DNA from: Kordia sp. SMS9
GTDB lineage: Bacteria; Bacteroidota; Bacteroidia; Flavobacteriales; Flavobacteriaceae
DNA length: 64,000 nt
Reading direction: 5' to 3'
Assembly: GCF_003352465.1 (NCBI RefSeq)
Contig: NZ_CP031153.1
Coordinates: 2,498,987-2,562,986, forward strand
The position numbers were made by a program, and so were the translations under genes. Below are positions 26,679 through 35,599 of the stretch, in pieces (the stretch's first letter is position 1; every line of letters starts with the position of its first letter). Under the pieces are notes generated by a model. It made no database searches. It worked only from the letters and a program-made list of their open reading frames with translations, and was not told the DNA's origin.

Positions 26679-27725
26679 ATGGATATCCAAAGTAAACTCA
26701 AAGAGCTTTCAGAGAAAGTAGACTCAATGAAAGAACAAATACAGACCGAAGAAGCTACAAAGACAGCTTTTGTATTACCATTCATTAATCTACTTGGATA
26801 TGATATTTTCAATCCAACAGAAGTTGTTCCTGAATTTACTGCGGATGTTGGATTAAAAAAAGGCGAAAAAGTTGACTATGCCATTTTTCAAAATGGTATA
26901 CCTATTCTTATTATAGAATGTAAACATTGGGTTGAAAGCTTGGATACACATAGTTCACAGCTAATCCGATATTTTCATGTGTCTAAATCAAGGTTCGCTT
27001 TATTGACCAATGGAGTCGAATATCGTTTTTACACTGATTTGGAAGAGAAAAATAAAATGGATGACAAGCCGTTTTTAGAATTTACAATTACAAATTTAAA
27101 GGATTCGATCATAAATGAAATTTCCAAGTTTCACAAGTCAAATTTTGACGTCACTAAAATCTTAAACAATGCAAGTTCTTTAAAGTATACTAAAGAAATT
27201 AAAAAAGTTTTCAATAGCGAACTCATAAAACCTAGTACAGAATTTACTCGTTTTTTTGCCTCCAAAGTCTATAGTGGAAGATTGACAGAACGCGTCATGG
27301 AACAATTCGGGGAATTGGTACATAAAGCTATCAATCAATTAATCAGTGATAAAGTCAATGATAGATTGCAAAGTGCACTTCATAAAGAAACGGAACAACA
27401 AATTGAAGAGAATATTGATGAAGTAGAAATTAGTAAAATAGACACCACCGAAGAAGAATTGGATGGTTTTAAAATTGTAGTGGCAATACTCCGACGAAAA
27501 ATTGAACATGAACGCATTTTTTTCAGAGACACACAATCGTACTTTGGAATTTTACTAGATAACAATAACAGAAAACCGCTGTGCAGATTGCATTTAGATG
27601 GAGGAAAAAAATATTTAGGACTTATTGGTGAAAATAAAAAAGAAACTAAAGTACTTATCGAAACAATTGATGATATTTATACACATGAAGAAGCGCTCTT
27701 ACAAGCTATTGATTATTATGAGTAA
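26679..27725 (+). CDS. Orphan HsdR_N-type restriction-fold nuclease
   Basis: The 348 residues carry the N-terminal nuclease domain of type I restriction R subunits at about 25-140 (VDYAIFQNG, then ILIIECKHWV: the PD-(D/E)xK core with Asp, Glu and Lys). SRFALLTNGVEYRFYTDLEE follows. No helicase, methylase or specificity gene is adjacent, so this is a solo nuclease-fold protein. Such proteins are frequent in defence or mobile regions. The C-terminal half is helical, then beta-rich (RLHLDGGKKYLGL). Whether it cuts DNA is not shown. Confidence 0.78.
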   Translation: MDIQSKLKELSEKVDSMKEQIQTEEATKTAFVLPFINLLGYDIFNPTEVVPEFTADVGLKKGEKVDYAIFQNGIPILIIECKHWVESLDTHSSQLIRYFHVSKSRFALLTNGVEYRFYTDLEEKNKMDDKPFLEFTITNLKDSIINEISKFHKSNFDVTKILNNASSLKYTKEIKKVFNSELIKPSTEFTRFFASKVYSGRLTERVMEQFGELVHKAINQLISDKVNDRLQSALHKETEQQIEENIDEVEISKIDTTEEELDGFKIVVAILRRKIEHERIFFRDTQSYFGILLDNNNRKPLCRLHLDGGKKYLGLIGENKKETKVLIETIDDIYTHEEALLQAIDYYE

Positions 27726-27729
27726 GGCT

Positions 27730-27942
27730 TCAGTCAGTAATCTCAAACCCAAAATAATCAAGTACTTTCTTTACCTCATGCGCCAACACCATTTTCTTTT
27801 TCTTAGCTTCTAGTAAAGGGACTTTTCGATTTTCGGCAATAATGACATTGATAATTTCACGAGCAGCTTGTCTGCCTACCCCATGAATTAATTCCATTAA
27901 CTGTGCCTTGCCCATTGTTTTAATTTGTGTTCTTGATATCAT
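27730..27942 (-). CDS. Small helical DNA-binding-like protein of the element, 70 residues
   Basis: The protein (MISRTQIKTMGKAQLMELIH...) is basic, with a helix-hairpin-like GVGRQAAREIINVIIAENR. It is read toward the nuclease gene. Its upstream region (27943-28088) holds repeat array 2. The product resembles small accessory proteins found beside replication or recombination genes on flavobacterial elements, a general impression only. Confidence 0.6.
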   Translation of the reverse strand: MISRTQIKTMGKAQLMELIHGVGRQAAREIINVIIAENRKVPLLEAKKKKMVLAHEVKKVLDYFGFEITD

Positions 27943-27981
27943 AACTTTTGTGTTTTAGTATTGCTTGGTGTTTTTTTGAAG

Positions 27982-28051
27982 TTGTTGCGTTTTGTTGCAA
28001 GTTGTTGCAAACTGTTGCGTTTTGTTGCGTTTTGTTGCGAATTGTTGCTGA
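27982..28051 (+). repeat. Seven tandem 10-bp repeats (array 2)
   Basis: Seven consecutive decamers (TTGTTGCGTT, TTGTTGCAAG, TTGTTGCAAA, CTGTTGCGTT, TTGTTGCGTT, TTGTTGCGAA, TTGTTGCTGA) share the consensus of array 1 at 12387-12456. Two more units (28289-28308) lie inside the 551-residue gene. The array is next to that gene's 3' end and upstream of the 70-residue gene. Confidence 0.8.
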
Positions 28052-28088
28052 TTGAATGTTTCAATAAACATGAATTCCTGTTTTTGAC

Positions 28089-29744
28089 TCAATCATACAA
28101 ATCAAATTCTTTATGTGTGAGTATATTTAAGATTCTAGGCACTTCCGACACGAAGTAATTTGGAATTCCTTTGTTATGTTCTATATAATGATATACTTGT
28201 GGAAGTGTAAACTCTCCTTTAATGTATTGTTTGACTTTGGCACGCACTTTTTCTTCGGCGGTCATTACACGTCTTCGCGTTCCTGCTTTTGTTGCGTTTT
28301 GTTGCTTTCTTGTTACTCGCATATCTTGATACTTTTGATAATTTTTAAGCCACTCTATCGTGTAGGCAAATCCGCCCTCACTAGCTCGCTTTCTTGTTGC
28401 GTCAAAGTAAATGCACGGAAAATGTATTTGATACTGTTTTTTACGCTTAAAAAAGCGTTTGGCGCGATTGATTCGATACACCAAAAAGCCAAACATGTAC
28501 AGTTGGGTTTCTTTTCTCGGAATACTTCCGTTAGGATTGCGTAAAACTTCATCATCCAATTGTACCAGTGCATTGTGCCAACTGCCGTAATACACCTCTT
28601 TTCCTTTCCAAATCGGTGCAGCCATTTTTAAAAATAACTGCAACAGTAATTCTCGAAATTCTTCTTTAGATAGAGCGCCAGTGATGGCTTCAGTGTCAAG
28701 TCGTCTGTTCATCTGTGCCGCAGAAAAGCTATACGTATCGTAATGATGCTCGGTCAGTGCTTGTAGAAACTCGGATCGGTACAGGGTTTGACTTCTCAAG
28801 TACTCGGAAAGCTTATTTTTGGGGAAAATTTCGCGCCCCCCTAGTTTGCCTGCGTTCTGATTGGAAGTTTCTAGGGCTTCATCTTTTGTGGTGATCTTGT
28901 AAGAGTTCTTGTTTTTGCTGATTTTTTCATCAGCAAAAGAAACTACTTCCGCTTCTTGGGAATGGTTATCAACATTCCCTACTTTTTTTATTCTTTTTTT
29001 AGTAACTGTTCTTGTATCTACACTATATACAGACAAATTTTGTGTTTTATATTGATTAACTTGTTGATTATCAGTATCCGTTTTTTGCTTATCACGAAAT
29101 ACAAAAATGGCTTCATTGATAAAGTAATTAACAGGTTTTTTTCTGCCCCTTACTTGATATTGTTCAAAGACTCCTGCTTTATATAAACGCTTGATATGGT
29201 TACGAATGGTATTTTGGCAATGCAATACTCTAGGAATTCCTTCTTTAGTGAAATTTGCCATTTCATAAGAATTGGTATGAACCTTTGGAAAGGCTACTTT
29301 GGCGTTATCTGATAAACGCTGTAACTGTTTTCTAAGTTTGATGAGTTGTTGGCTGTAGAACCATAGAATAAGCTCAAAAGTAGCTTCTTGTGGATGGCGA
29401 ACTGGTAGATACTTTTCTTTGTAAAGCAACAGCATAGTATCTGTATTCAACTTTTCAACAAGTGTATTGTAATCTTTTGTAGAAAGAAATTTATTTACAA
29501 TTCCATTAGTTTTTTGTTTTGAAAAATTAGAAGCTGTGGTGAAAGCATGCGTTTGGAGTTTATTTTCATTAATAAACTCTCGTACACGCTCATTATAAAG
29601 CTTGATCTCTTTGTTAAGCTTTGGAATTTTAGCATTAAAGTCATTGACAAAAATACGATAACGTTGCATGGTTTCTATCTTATCCTCACTCAAAAAATAA
29701 GGACAACAAATATGTGACGGTCTGTATTTACTGATTACTTGCAT
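28089..29744 (-). CDS. Element-encoded protein with winged-helix-like N-terminal half
   Basis: The 551-residue basic protein has a helical N-terminus (1-150) and a winged-helix-like section at about 165-225 (GIPRVLHCQNTIRNHIKRLY, then QVRGRKKPVNYFINEAIFVF). A Lys/Asn/Gln-rich linker follows at about 225-310. A C-terminal domain has WYGSWHNALVQ-type aromatic strands (YYGSWHNALVQLDDEVLRNP) and a basic tail (KQQNATKAGTRRR). I recognise no named family. Position and DNA-binding character suggest replication, recombination or regulation of the element. The 10-bp arrays are candidate binding sites. Nothing in the sequence demonstrates an initiator fold. Confidence 0.6.
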   Translation of the reverse strand: MQVISKYRPSHICCPYFLSEDKIETMQRYRIFVNDFNAKIPKLNKEIKLYNERVREFINENKLQTHAFTTASNFSKQKTNGIVNKFLSTKDYNTLVEKLNTDTMLLLYKEKYLPVRHPQEATFELILWFYSQQLIKLRKQLQRLSDNAKVAFPKVHTNSYEMANFTKEGIPRVLHCQNTIRNHIKRLYKAGVFEQYQVRGRKKPVNYFINEAIFVFRDKQKTDTDNQQVNQYKTQNLSVYSVDTRTVTKKRIKKVGNVDNHSQEAEVVSFADEKISKNKNSYKITTKDEALETSNQNAGKLGGREIFPKNKLSEYLRSQTLYRSEFLQALTEHHYDTYSFSAAQMNRRLDTEAITGALSKEEFRELLLQLFLKMAAPIWKGKEVYYGSWHNALVQLDDEVLRNPNGSIPRKETQLYMFGFLVYRINRAKRFFKRKKQYQIHFPCIYFDATRKRASEGGFAYTIEWLKNYQKYQDMRVTRKQQNATKAGTRRRVMTAEEKVRAKVKQYIKGEFTLPQVYHYIEHNKGIPNYFVSEVPRILNILTHKEFDLYD

Positions 29745-29775
29745 TGTATCTATACTTTTTATTTACTTTAGAAGA

Positions 29776-29809
29776 AAAATCAAAGGCAATAGATATCACC
29801 TTTGATTTT
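29776..29809. terminator. Hairpin terminator
   Basis: AAAATCAAAGG (29776-29786) pairs perfectly with CCTTTGATTTT (29799-29809). It lies between the 63-residue gene and the 551-residue gene, both on the minus strand. Confidence 0.65.
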
Positions 29810-29871
29810 ACATGGATGAAAAACTTCATCTTATTGTGGCTTTTTATCATTCCTCTTAACAGAAAGACTTC

Positions 29872-30063
29872 TTATTTTTTTACCCGAAATACATGTACTC
29901 TTAAAAACTCTTCCGCAAGAGCATCCGTAATAGGTTTTGTTCTCTTGTTTACTTTTTGGACTTGTTTTTCAGTAGTTGGCATCATACCTAATAACCTATA
30001 TAATCTTGGCAGTTCCTCTTTAGGAAGTGCTTGAATCACATTATATACGGTTTCTGCTTTCAA
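29872..30063 (-). CDS. Small helical protein of the element, 63 residues
   Basis: The protein (MKAETVYNVIQALPKEELPR...) is a short helical bundle with a basic C-terminus (KQVQKVNKRTKPI, HVFRVKK). Its stop is followed by a terminator hairpin. Divergent to the regulator at 30249, it probably shares the control region at 30064-30248. Similar small genes accompany integrases and HTH genes in Bacteroidota elements. No function is assigned. Confidence 0.6.
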   Translation of the reverse strand: MKAETVYNVIQALPKEELPRLYRLLGMMPTTEKQVQKVNKRTKPITDALAEEFLRVHVFRVKK

Positions 30064-30143
30064 AAAATCTATTCGTTACTTTAGTATTGTTCTCTCACTG
30101 TAAGATTTAACCTATAATTCGTTCTGTTATTCAGTAAAAAAAT

Positions 30144-30151
30144 TATATTTG
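30144..30151 (+). promoter_or_regulatory. -7 box TATATTTG upstream of the HTH gene
   Basis: An exact match to the Bacteroidota -7 consensus TAnnTTTG, about 97 bp before the ATG at 30249. The matching -33 TTTG is weak. Confidence 0.45.
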
Positions 30152-30194
30152 TAGGGTTAAATCGTATAAAATTCAGATTTAATCATTCAAATAT

Positions 30195-30235
30195 AGAACA
30201 TATTAGAACAATAAAGAACAATAGTTCTTTATTTT
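30195..30235. promoter_or_regulatory. Operator-like repeats AGAACA at 10-bp spacing
   Basis: AGAACA occurs at 30195-30200, 30205-30210 and 30215-30220, exactly one helical turn apart. The last runs into a palindrome (ATAAAGAAC / GTTCTTTAT). It ends 14 bases before the HTH gene start, suiting autoregulation. Confidence 0.5.
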
Positions 30236-30248
30236 AACATTTTATTGC

Positions 30249-30665
30249 ATGAAAAACTTTAATGATGCTTTACAGTATTTAAAAAAAAGAGAGGTAACCG
30301 CGAGAGAACTTTCTAATTTTTCGGGACTTAGTGCAGGTTCGCTCTTTTCTGTTTTAGATGGTTCGACACAGAACCCAAGAAAAAAGACGAAAGATGCGGT
30401 CATTGAGTATGCAAAAAAGTTAATGGAACAGTACAAGGAAAACTTTGAAGATGGTATGATTCTTAGCAGTGATGCGGACATTCTTGATAAAAGAGATAAG
30501 AACTACATCAAAAAATTAGCTTTGGAGATAAGAGCCAATGAAGAAGCCTTACTAAAAGAACAATCATTTAGAGATTTAATTTATATTGAAGCCTTGAAAA
30601 TGGCATTACTTGCCAAAGATGGCGAGAATGTTAGCATTAAAAAACTTATGGAACTCAATAAATAG
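30249..30665 (+). CDS. HTH-type DNA-binding regulator
   Basis: The 138 residues carry an N-terminal helix-turn-helix at about 5-50 (KKREVTARELSNFSGLSAGS, then GSTQNPRKKTKD) and a long charged helical C-terminus (about 70-138). It is probably the repressor of the element's right-hand control region, where repeated AGAACA boxes lie upstream of its start. A strong terminator follows at 30712. The neighbouring integrase is convergent. Confidence 0.75.
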   Translation: MKNFNDALQYLKKREVTARELSNFSGLSAGSLFSVLDGSTQNPRKKTKDAVIEYAKKLMEQYKENFEDGMILSSDADILDKRDKNYIKKLALEIRANEEALLKEQSFRDLIYIEALKMALLAKDGENVSIKKLMELNK

Positions 30666-30711
30666 AACTACGAATTATTGTTTTAGGGTTCATCAAAGAA
30701 GAATATAGACT

Positions 30712-30748
30712 AACAGCGATCGCAATATGAGTGATCGCTGTTTTTTTT
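30712..30748. terminator. Strong rho-independent terminator
   Basis: AACAGCGATC pairs with GATCGCTGTT and is followed by eight T residues (30741-30748), directly after the HTH gene and before the convergent integrase. Confidence 0.8.
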
Positions 30749-30777
30749 ACTAAAAATTAGCTTTTTATTTGATAAGA

Positions 30778-32115
30778 TTAAAATTCAATGCTGTACATAT
30801 TTCCATAATCTTTTGGAAGTGTCGCACCAATCTCGCGTAAGTAATTCTTTAACCCTGCTTTTGATGTATGGCGCGTAATCTGCATGAGTTTCATCAGTGC
30901 TTCTTCTTCAGAATTTCCCTTGGACAATAAATGGTTGTAAAGGTTGGTAGCTGCGGTATGTCTTGTAGAATAAAGAGTGTAATCATTGTCCAAGTTTAGA
31001 GTTTCCCTCACTTTTCTAAATTTAGCTGAAAAATAATTGACTTTATAAATTTCATCAATACCCCACTCAGCAGGATGCTTGTAACGAGTTATAAGATAAT
31101 CATCGGGAGCAAAGTTTTCAAGATTCATCTTTTTAATGACATTTTCTAGTTCACCAATTATCGGTACTATAGCCAAAGGTGATGTTTTAGAACGTACATA
31201 AAGTCGTTTCGCTTGTAAATCAATATCTTTTACTTTAAGTCTACACACTTCAATATTTCGCAAAAAAGCATACGACATAAATTGCATAAATACGCGTAGG
31301 TACGGATCGTGTTTATCAAGGTATTCTCTGATAGCGATGATCTGTTCTTTAGAAAACGCTTTGTTCTTTTTAGGCTTGCTTTTTACATTCTTTATCTTCT
31401 CTACAAAATTATATGGAATAATCTCATCATCTGCTAATTGTGAGAATAGAATAGACAAAGTTGCTTTGTAGTTATTTCTAGTTTTAGGAGAAACTACATC
31501 GGGTACATTATTGTTAAGTTTCTGTTTTTTAGTTTGTGTTTTTTTTATGGTATTTAAAAACAGACTTACGTCTCGTTTCTTCAATTCATTGATATCAAGA
31601 CTTTCTAATTTGTTGTCTTTAAGCCATAGCATGAACTTATTATAATGTCCTGTAAAAGTAGAAGATGTCTTCTTTGACCAATTTGGTAGCTTTTGAGAAA
31701 GTGCAAATTCCATTGCTTCTTTGACCGTATAATTTTGCCGCTGACTTTTGATACTATTCCTAGTTTGTTTTTTTGTAGATGCAACTTTTGATTTTTCTAG
31801 TAAGCGCTTATCTGTTGTTTGTGCATCTTCAAACGGGCTGTATCCTTTTTTAAGCATTTGATGCAGAACTTTACGTATTGTTGCTAAATACGCTAGTCTG
31901 TCTGTTTTTGTTTTTAATTTATTGGCTTCACCATAAATAGGAGGTTGCCTTTCTAACTTTTCCGTTGTTGGATTTCGATACGAAAAATAGACATACCATC
32001 GCTTTGAAAGATCATCTTTACCTGTGTAGATTTTTGGTTCAGAAAATTGTTTTAATTTTTTCAAATCGTATTCAATTTCGTATTCATTTTCTTTAATTAA
32101 CTCTAATATGCGCAT
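30778..32115 (-). CDS. Tyrosine recombinase (integrase) of the element
   Basis: The 445 residues have an N-terminal arm-binding part (1-120) and a SAM-like core-binding domain at about 125-240 (VKEAMEFALSQKLPNWSKKT). The catalytic domain at about 250-440 holds Arg (FLRNIEVCRLKVKDIDL), the YSTRHTAATN box and the ITRHTSKAGLKNYL box with the nucleophilic Tyr. It cuts and rejoins the two att cores. The gene starts 75 bp inside the right direct repeat and reads inward, the usual position for an integrase. All boxes are intact; Tyr in place of His before the second Arg is common in Bacteroidota enzymes. Confidence 0.9.
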   Translation of the reverse strand: MRILELIKENEYEIEYDLKKLKQFSEPKIYTGKDDLSKRWYVYFSYRNPTTEKLERQPPIYGEANKLKTKTDRLAYLATIRKVLHQMLKKGYSPFEDAQTTDKRLLEKSKVASTKKQTRNSIKSQRQNYTVKEAMEFALSQKLPNWSKKTSSTFTGHYNKFMLWLKDNKLESLDINELKKRDVSLFLNTIKKTQTKKQKLNNNVPDVVSPKTRNNYKATLSILFSQLADDEIIPYNFVEKIKNVKSKPKKNKAFSKEQIIAIREYLDKHDPYLRVFMQFMSYAFLRNIEVCRLKVKDIDLQAKRLYVRSKTSPLAIVPIIGELENVIKKMNLENFAPDDYLITRYKHPAEWGIDEIYKVNYFSAKFRKVRETLNLDNDYTLYSTRHTAATNLYNHLLSKGNSEEEALMKLMQITRHTSKAGLKNYLREIGATLPKDYGNMYSIEF

Positions 32116-32190
32116 AAAATTGTGCTTTAAAACAACTAAATACTGCGTGAATACTAGGTTTGTACTATTACAAATTTAAAATTAGATGCC

Positions 32191-32214
32191 ACAAGAAAGG
32201 CGAGTAACCAACTC
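32191..32214 (+). repeat. Right 24-bp direct repeat, candidate attR
   Basis: This is an exact copy of 4703-4726. Here the core continues into GCCTTGTTCTTT, completing a hairpin (AAGGCGAG...CTCGCCTT). The chromosomal target was therefore probably an intergenic terminator-like palindrome, kept whole at this end. The rest of the 32116-32375 gap holds another terminator hairpin at 32257-32280 and no convincing gene. Confidence 0.6.
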
Positions 32215-32256
32215 GCCTTGTTCTTTAACTAACCAATCCAAAATTTATGAAATGAA

Positions 32257-32280
32257 AACAAAGCGTGATTGCTTGTTTTT
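32257..32280 (+). terminator. Terminator-like hairpin right of attR
   Basis: ACAAAGC and GCTTGT can pair, followed by TTTTT (32275-32280). It may belong, together with the att palindrome, to a former small transcript or 3' end. Confidence 0.45.
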
Positions 32281-32375
32281 GATTTCAAATAATTATTTAC
32301 AAACTGCGTGCCAAAAAGTGAATTTAGATGCTTTTGGAATGCTAAATATTTGTTAATGAATTCGTTTGTATATGT

Positions 32376-34577
32376 TTAGGTAAGAATGTTTGAAATTTTC
32401 TGGTAGAATATTTCCGGATCAAAAGGCTTGGAAATAACTTCGTTGAAACCATCTTTTAGGAAATCATCTTTATTGTCATCCAATGAAATCGCAGTAAGCG
32501 CAATGATTGGTGTAGAAACATCAAATTTTCTGATTTCTTTGGTCGCTTCAACACCACTGATTCCTGGCATGTGAATGTCCATCAAAATAAAATCGTAACG
32601 ATTGCTACGTGCAAAATCAATAGCTTGATATCCATCATCTGCAATATCACAAGTCATGTTTTGCTTGGCAATAATTTTCTTGGTAATGACTTGGTTTATT
32701 TTGTTGTCTTCTACTAATAACACTTTGAATTTTCGACTCTTTAAATCTGTTTTTTCTTGAGTAGCCGTTACTATATCCGTGACTTCAGGCGGCAATTTAT
32801 CTAGCGTCAATGCAAAACGAAATGCAGAACCTTCTCCCAGTTTGCTTTCCAATTGAATATCGCTTTCTAGCAATTCCAACAAACTTTTGACAATAGTTAA
32901 TCCCAATCCAGTTCCACCATATTTACGGTTGATTTGCACGGAACCTTGTGAGAAACTATCAAAAATATTCTCTTGCATTTCTTGCGAAATTCCAATACCG
33001 TTGTCTTTAATTTCAAACTGAATGTATTGTTGCGTATCACTTTCTTCTATGATTCTTGCAGAAATTTCAACGATGCCGTCTTTGGTAAATTTTAATGCAT
33101 TACTGATCAAGTTGATGAATACTTGCGACATTTTTAAATAATCACCCACTAACTTTTCAGGAATATCTTTGTCAATGTTTAAGATGATTCTATTGTTATT
33201 TTCTTTAGAAGTTTGCGTGAGTGAATTCACCACATCATTCAACACTTTTTTTAATTGCAAAGGTGCTTTTTCAACCGCTAATTTTCGCGCTTCTATTTTA
33301 TTTACTTGTAAAATATCGTTGATGAATGTCAATAAATAATCTCCAGAAAACTTTAATGATTTTAAGTGTTCTTTTTGACTTTCACTTGGGTTTTCTTCCA
33401 ATAACAAATGCGTTAATCCTGTTACCGCGTACAAAGGCGTCCGCAGTTCGTGTGTTACGGTGGATAAGAATTGTGCTTTGGCTTTCATTGCTTTTTCTGC
33501 ATTATCTTTTGCCAATTGCAATTCAGAATTTTTCTTTAGTAATAAGTTGTTTGTTTTTACTTTAATCTGATTGTTTCGGTACAACGAAATCGTCAATAAA
33601 GAAATGATGATTAATAACGCTGAACTTAGAATTGATGTTAGCTTATTTCGTTTACCTTTTTGGTTAGAATCTTCGTTCTGACGCTTTAATTCCTTAATAT
33701 GACGCTTTTGAAATTCATTATCAAAAGATGCATTGGCTTGCGCCGTACTTTGCATGTTTTGAATATTGAAAATGGAATCTTTTATTTTAATATGCGATCC
33801 TTGGTATAAATACGCATTTTCTATATCGCCCAAACTAGCATATGTATCACTGATGATTTTTGTGCTTTGTAATTTGATCATAGGGAAATTATATGCGTTG
33901 CCAATTTTTAATGCTGTTTCCGCATTCAATTTAGCATCTTCGTACTTTTTTGTGTTTTTATAGGCTTTCGCCAGATTGAGATGTACTTTGGCACGAAGGT
34001 AATTTGGTTGATATGGATCGTTGATCGGAAGCGAATTTTCAAAACGCTCAATAGCGCGCGTGTTGAGTCCTTGACTCAAATAAAATAATCCACGATAGTA
34101 TTTTAACTTATTAATATCGTCTGTAGATTGGTATCTATCGAAAATAACTTCTGCTTTGGTAAAATAGTTATCCGCATTGCTGTAGGAAGTATTTCGGGTG
34201 GCTGTCAATGCGCGTAACACATAATTGTAACCGAGTCCGAGTGAGTCGTTAATTTCCTCTTGAATTTTCTTGGCACGCACCAAGTAGCTTTCAATTTCAA
34301 TAGGATCGAAACTGTTATAGTTTTCTTCAATGCCCAATTCGGCACGCAGCATATACGCTCTTGCCTTGCTCTTTTGGTCTTGAATGGTGTCGGATAAATC
34401 TAGAATGTTGGTAAGTTGTTCTAGGGCACTATTGATGCTAGCTTTCTTTTTAAATTCATATACATCAACAAAAGCGCGCTCTATACTGTCCTTAATGTTG
34501 TCTTTGGATTGAGCTTGGGACGCTATAGAGAATAAAGCAAACAGTACATAAAAAATGTGTCTTACTTTACACACCAT
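32376..34577 (-). CDS. Hybrid histidine kinase with TPR sensor and receiver domain
   Basis: The 733 residues start with a signal peptide (FYVLFALFSIASQAQ), then periplasmic TPR repeats (about 30-280). A membrane helix is near 315-335 (LTSILSSALLIIISLLTISL), a coiled coil at about 340-370, HisKA with His376 (THELRTPLYAV), and HATPase at about 480-595 (NLISNALKFTKDG, DNGIGISQEM, GGTGLGLTIV). The C-terminal receiver has Asp667 (FILMDIHMPG). The phosphate passes from His376 to Asp667 and then presumably to a separate partner. The gene is 26 bases downstream of GAPDH on the same strand, so the two may be co-transcribed. Confidence 0.9.
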   Translation of the reverse strand: MVCKVRHIFYVLFALFSIASQAQSKDNIKDSIERAFVDVYEFKKKASINSALEQLTNILDLSDTIQDQKSKARAYMLRAELGIEENYNSFDPIEIESYLVRAKKIQEEINDSLGLGYNYVLRALTATRNTSYSNADNYFTKAEVIFDRYQSTDDINKLKYYRGLFYLSQGLNTRAIERFENSLPINDPYQPNYLRAKVHLNLAKAYKNTKKYEDAKLNAETALKIGNAYNFPMIKLQSTKIISDTYASLGDIENAYLYQGSHIKIKDSIFNIQNMQSTAQANASFDNEFQKRHIKELKRQNEDSNQKGKRNKLTSILSSALLIIISLLTISLYRNNQIKVKTNNLLLKKNSELQLAKDNAEKAMKAKAQFLSTVTHELRTPLYAVTGLTHLLLEENPSESQKEHLKSLKFSGDYLLTFINDILQVNKIEARKLAVEKAPLQLKKVLNDVVNSLTQTSKENNNRIILNIDKDIPEKLVGDYLKMSQVFINLISNALKFTKDGIVEISARIIEESDTQQYIQFEIKDNGIGISQEMQENIFDSFSQGSVQINRKYGGTGLGLTIVKSLLELLESDIQLESKLGEGSAFRFALTLDKLPPEVTDIVTATQEKTDLKSRKFKVLLVEDNKINQVITKKIIAKQNMTCDIADDGYQAIDFARSNRYDFILMDIHMPGISGVEATKEIRKFDVSTPIIALTAISLDDNKDDFLKDGFNEVISKPFDPEIFYQKISNILT

Positions 34578-34603
34578 GAAGTGATGAATTTATTCAAAAA
34601 TAC

Positions 34604-35599
34604 TTATTTATTTGAAATATATAGCATTAAATCAATTAATCTATTCGAATAGCCAATTTCATTGTCGTACCAACCGACGACTTTTACCATTTTTCCTATC
34701 ACGGAAGTCATGAGCGAATCAAACGTACAGGAATACGGATTGTCTATCACATCTACGGACACAATTGGATCTTCTGTATACGAAAGAATGCCTTTTAAAT
34801 TAGTTGCTGCTGCTTTTTTAAAGGCTGTATTAATTGCTTCAATAGACGTTTCTTTTTTCACATTAAAAGTAATATCGGTTAACGAACCATCGGGAACAGG
34901 AACGCGAATTCCACAACCACCAATGACATCAGAAAGTGCTGGAAATATTTTCGTCAACGCTTTGGCAGCTCCCGTAGTTGTTGGTACAATGCTTTGACTT
35001 GCTCCACGCGCACGGCGTAAATCGCGATGTGGCTGATCGTGTAAACTTTGATCGGTTGTGTAGGAATGAATTGTAGTAATATACGCTTGATCAATTCCGC
35101 ACAATTCATTAATTACTTTTACCATTGGCGCAGCATTATTCGTAGTACAAGAAGCGTTGGAAATGATCGTTTCCGAACCATCTAAAATATGTTCATTGAC
35201 TCCTAAAACCACCATTTTAATGGCATCATCTTGCGGCGGAACGGACAATATTACTTTTTTTGCTCCGTTTGTGATATGATGATTCAGCAATGCTTCCGTT
35301 TTAAATTTTCCAGTGGCTTCTACCACAAAATCAATAGCATACGGTTTCCAATTGAGTGCATCCAACGTAGCAATATTTAGTACAGGATATAATTTTCCAT
35401 CAACGATAATAGCAGTTTCGGTATGACTTACTTCGTTTGGCAAAACGCCATGAATGCTATCGTATTTTAGCAAATGACTGAGTGTGCGTGTGTCCGCTAA
35501 ATCATTGATGGCAACGACTTCAATTGTTGGGTGATTCAATAATAGCCGAAATAAATTTCGACCAATTCTTCCAAAACCATTAATGGCGATTTTTATCAT
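34604..35599 (-). CDS. gap: Glyceraldehyde-3-phosphate dehydrogenase
   Basis: The 331-residue glycolytic enzyme oxidises glyceraldehyde 3-phosphate with phosphate and NAD. It begins with the Rossmann motif INGFGRIGRNLFR, and Asp33 (AINDL) indicates NAD preference. The catalytic Cys151 (SNASCTTN) and His178 (TTIHSYTTDQ) are present, as is the C-terminal WYDNEIGYSNRL. It is full length with no upstream partner. The location beside a TPR hybrid kinase, rather than with glycolysis genes, suggests it may be a second copy. Confidence 0.95.
   Translation of the reverse strand: MIKIAINGFGRIGRNLFRLLLNHPTIEVVAINDLADTRTLSHLLKYDSIHGVLPNEVSHTETAIIVDGKLYPVLNIATLDALNWKPYAIDFVVEATGKFKTEALLNHHITNGAKKVILSVPPQDDAIKMVVLGVNEHILDGSETIISNASCTTNNAAPMVKVINELCGIDQAYITTIHSYTTDQSLHDQPHRDLRRARGASQSIVPTTTGAAKALTKIFPALSDVIGGCGIRVPVPDGSLTDITFNVKKETSIEAINTAFKKAAATNLKGILSYTEDPIVSVDVIDNPYSCTFDSLMTSVIGKMVKVVGWYDNEIGYSNRLIDLMLYISNK

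Noticed and set aside
30778..32115. Integrase suspected inactive because the HxxR box reads YSTR
   Set aside because: Tyr at this position is common in Bacteroidota tyrosine recombinases; the other catalytic residues are present.
32254..32361. Short ORF (MKTKRDCLFLISNN...) just right of attR
   Set aside because: It overlaps a terminator-like hairpin and has neither a signal nor family features; it may be a remnant, but cannot be supported.
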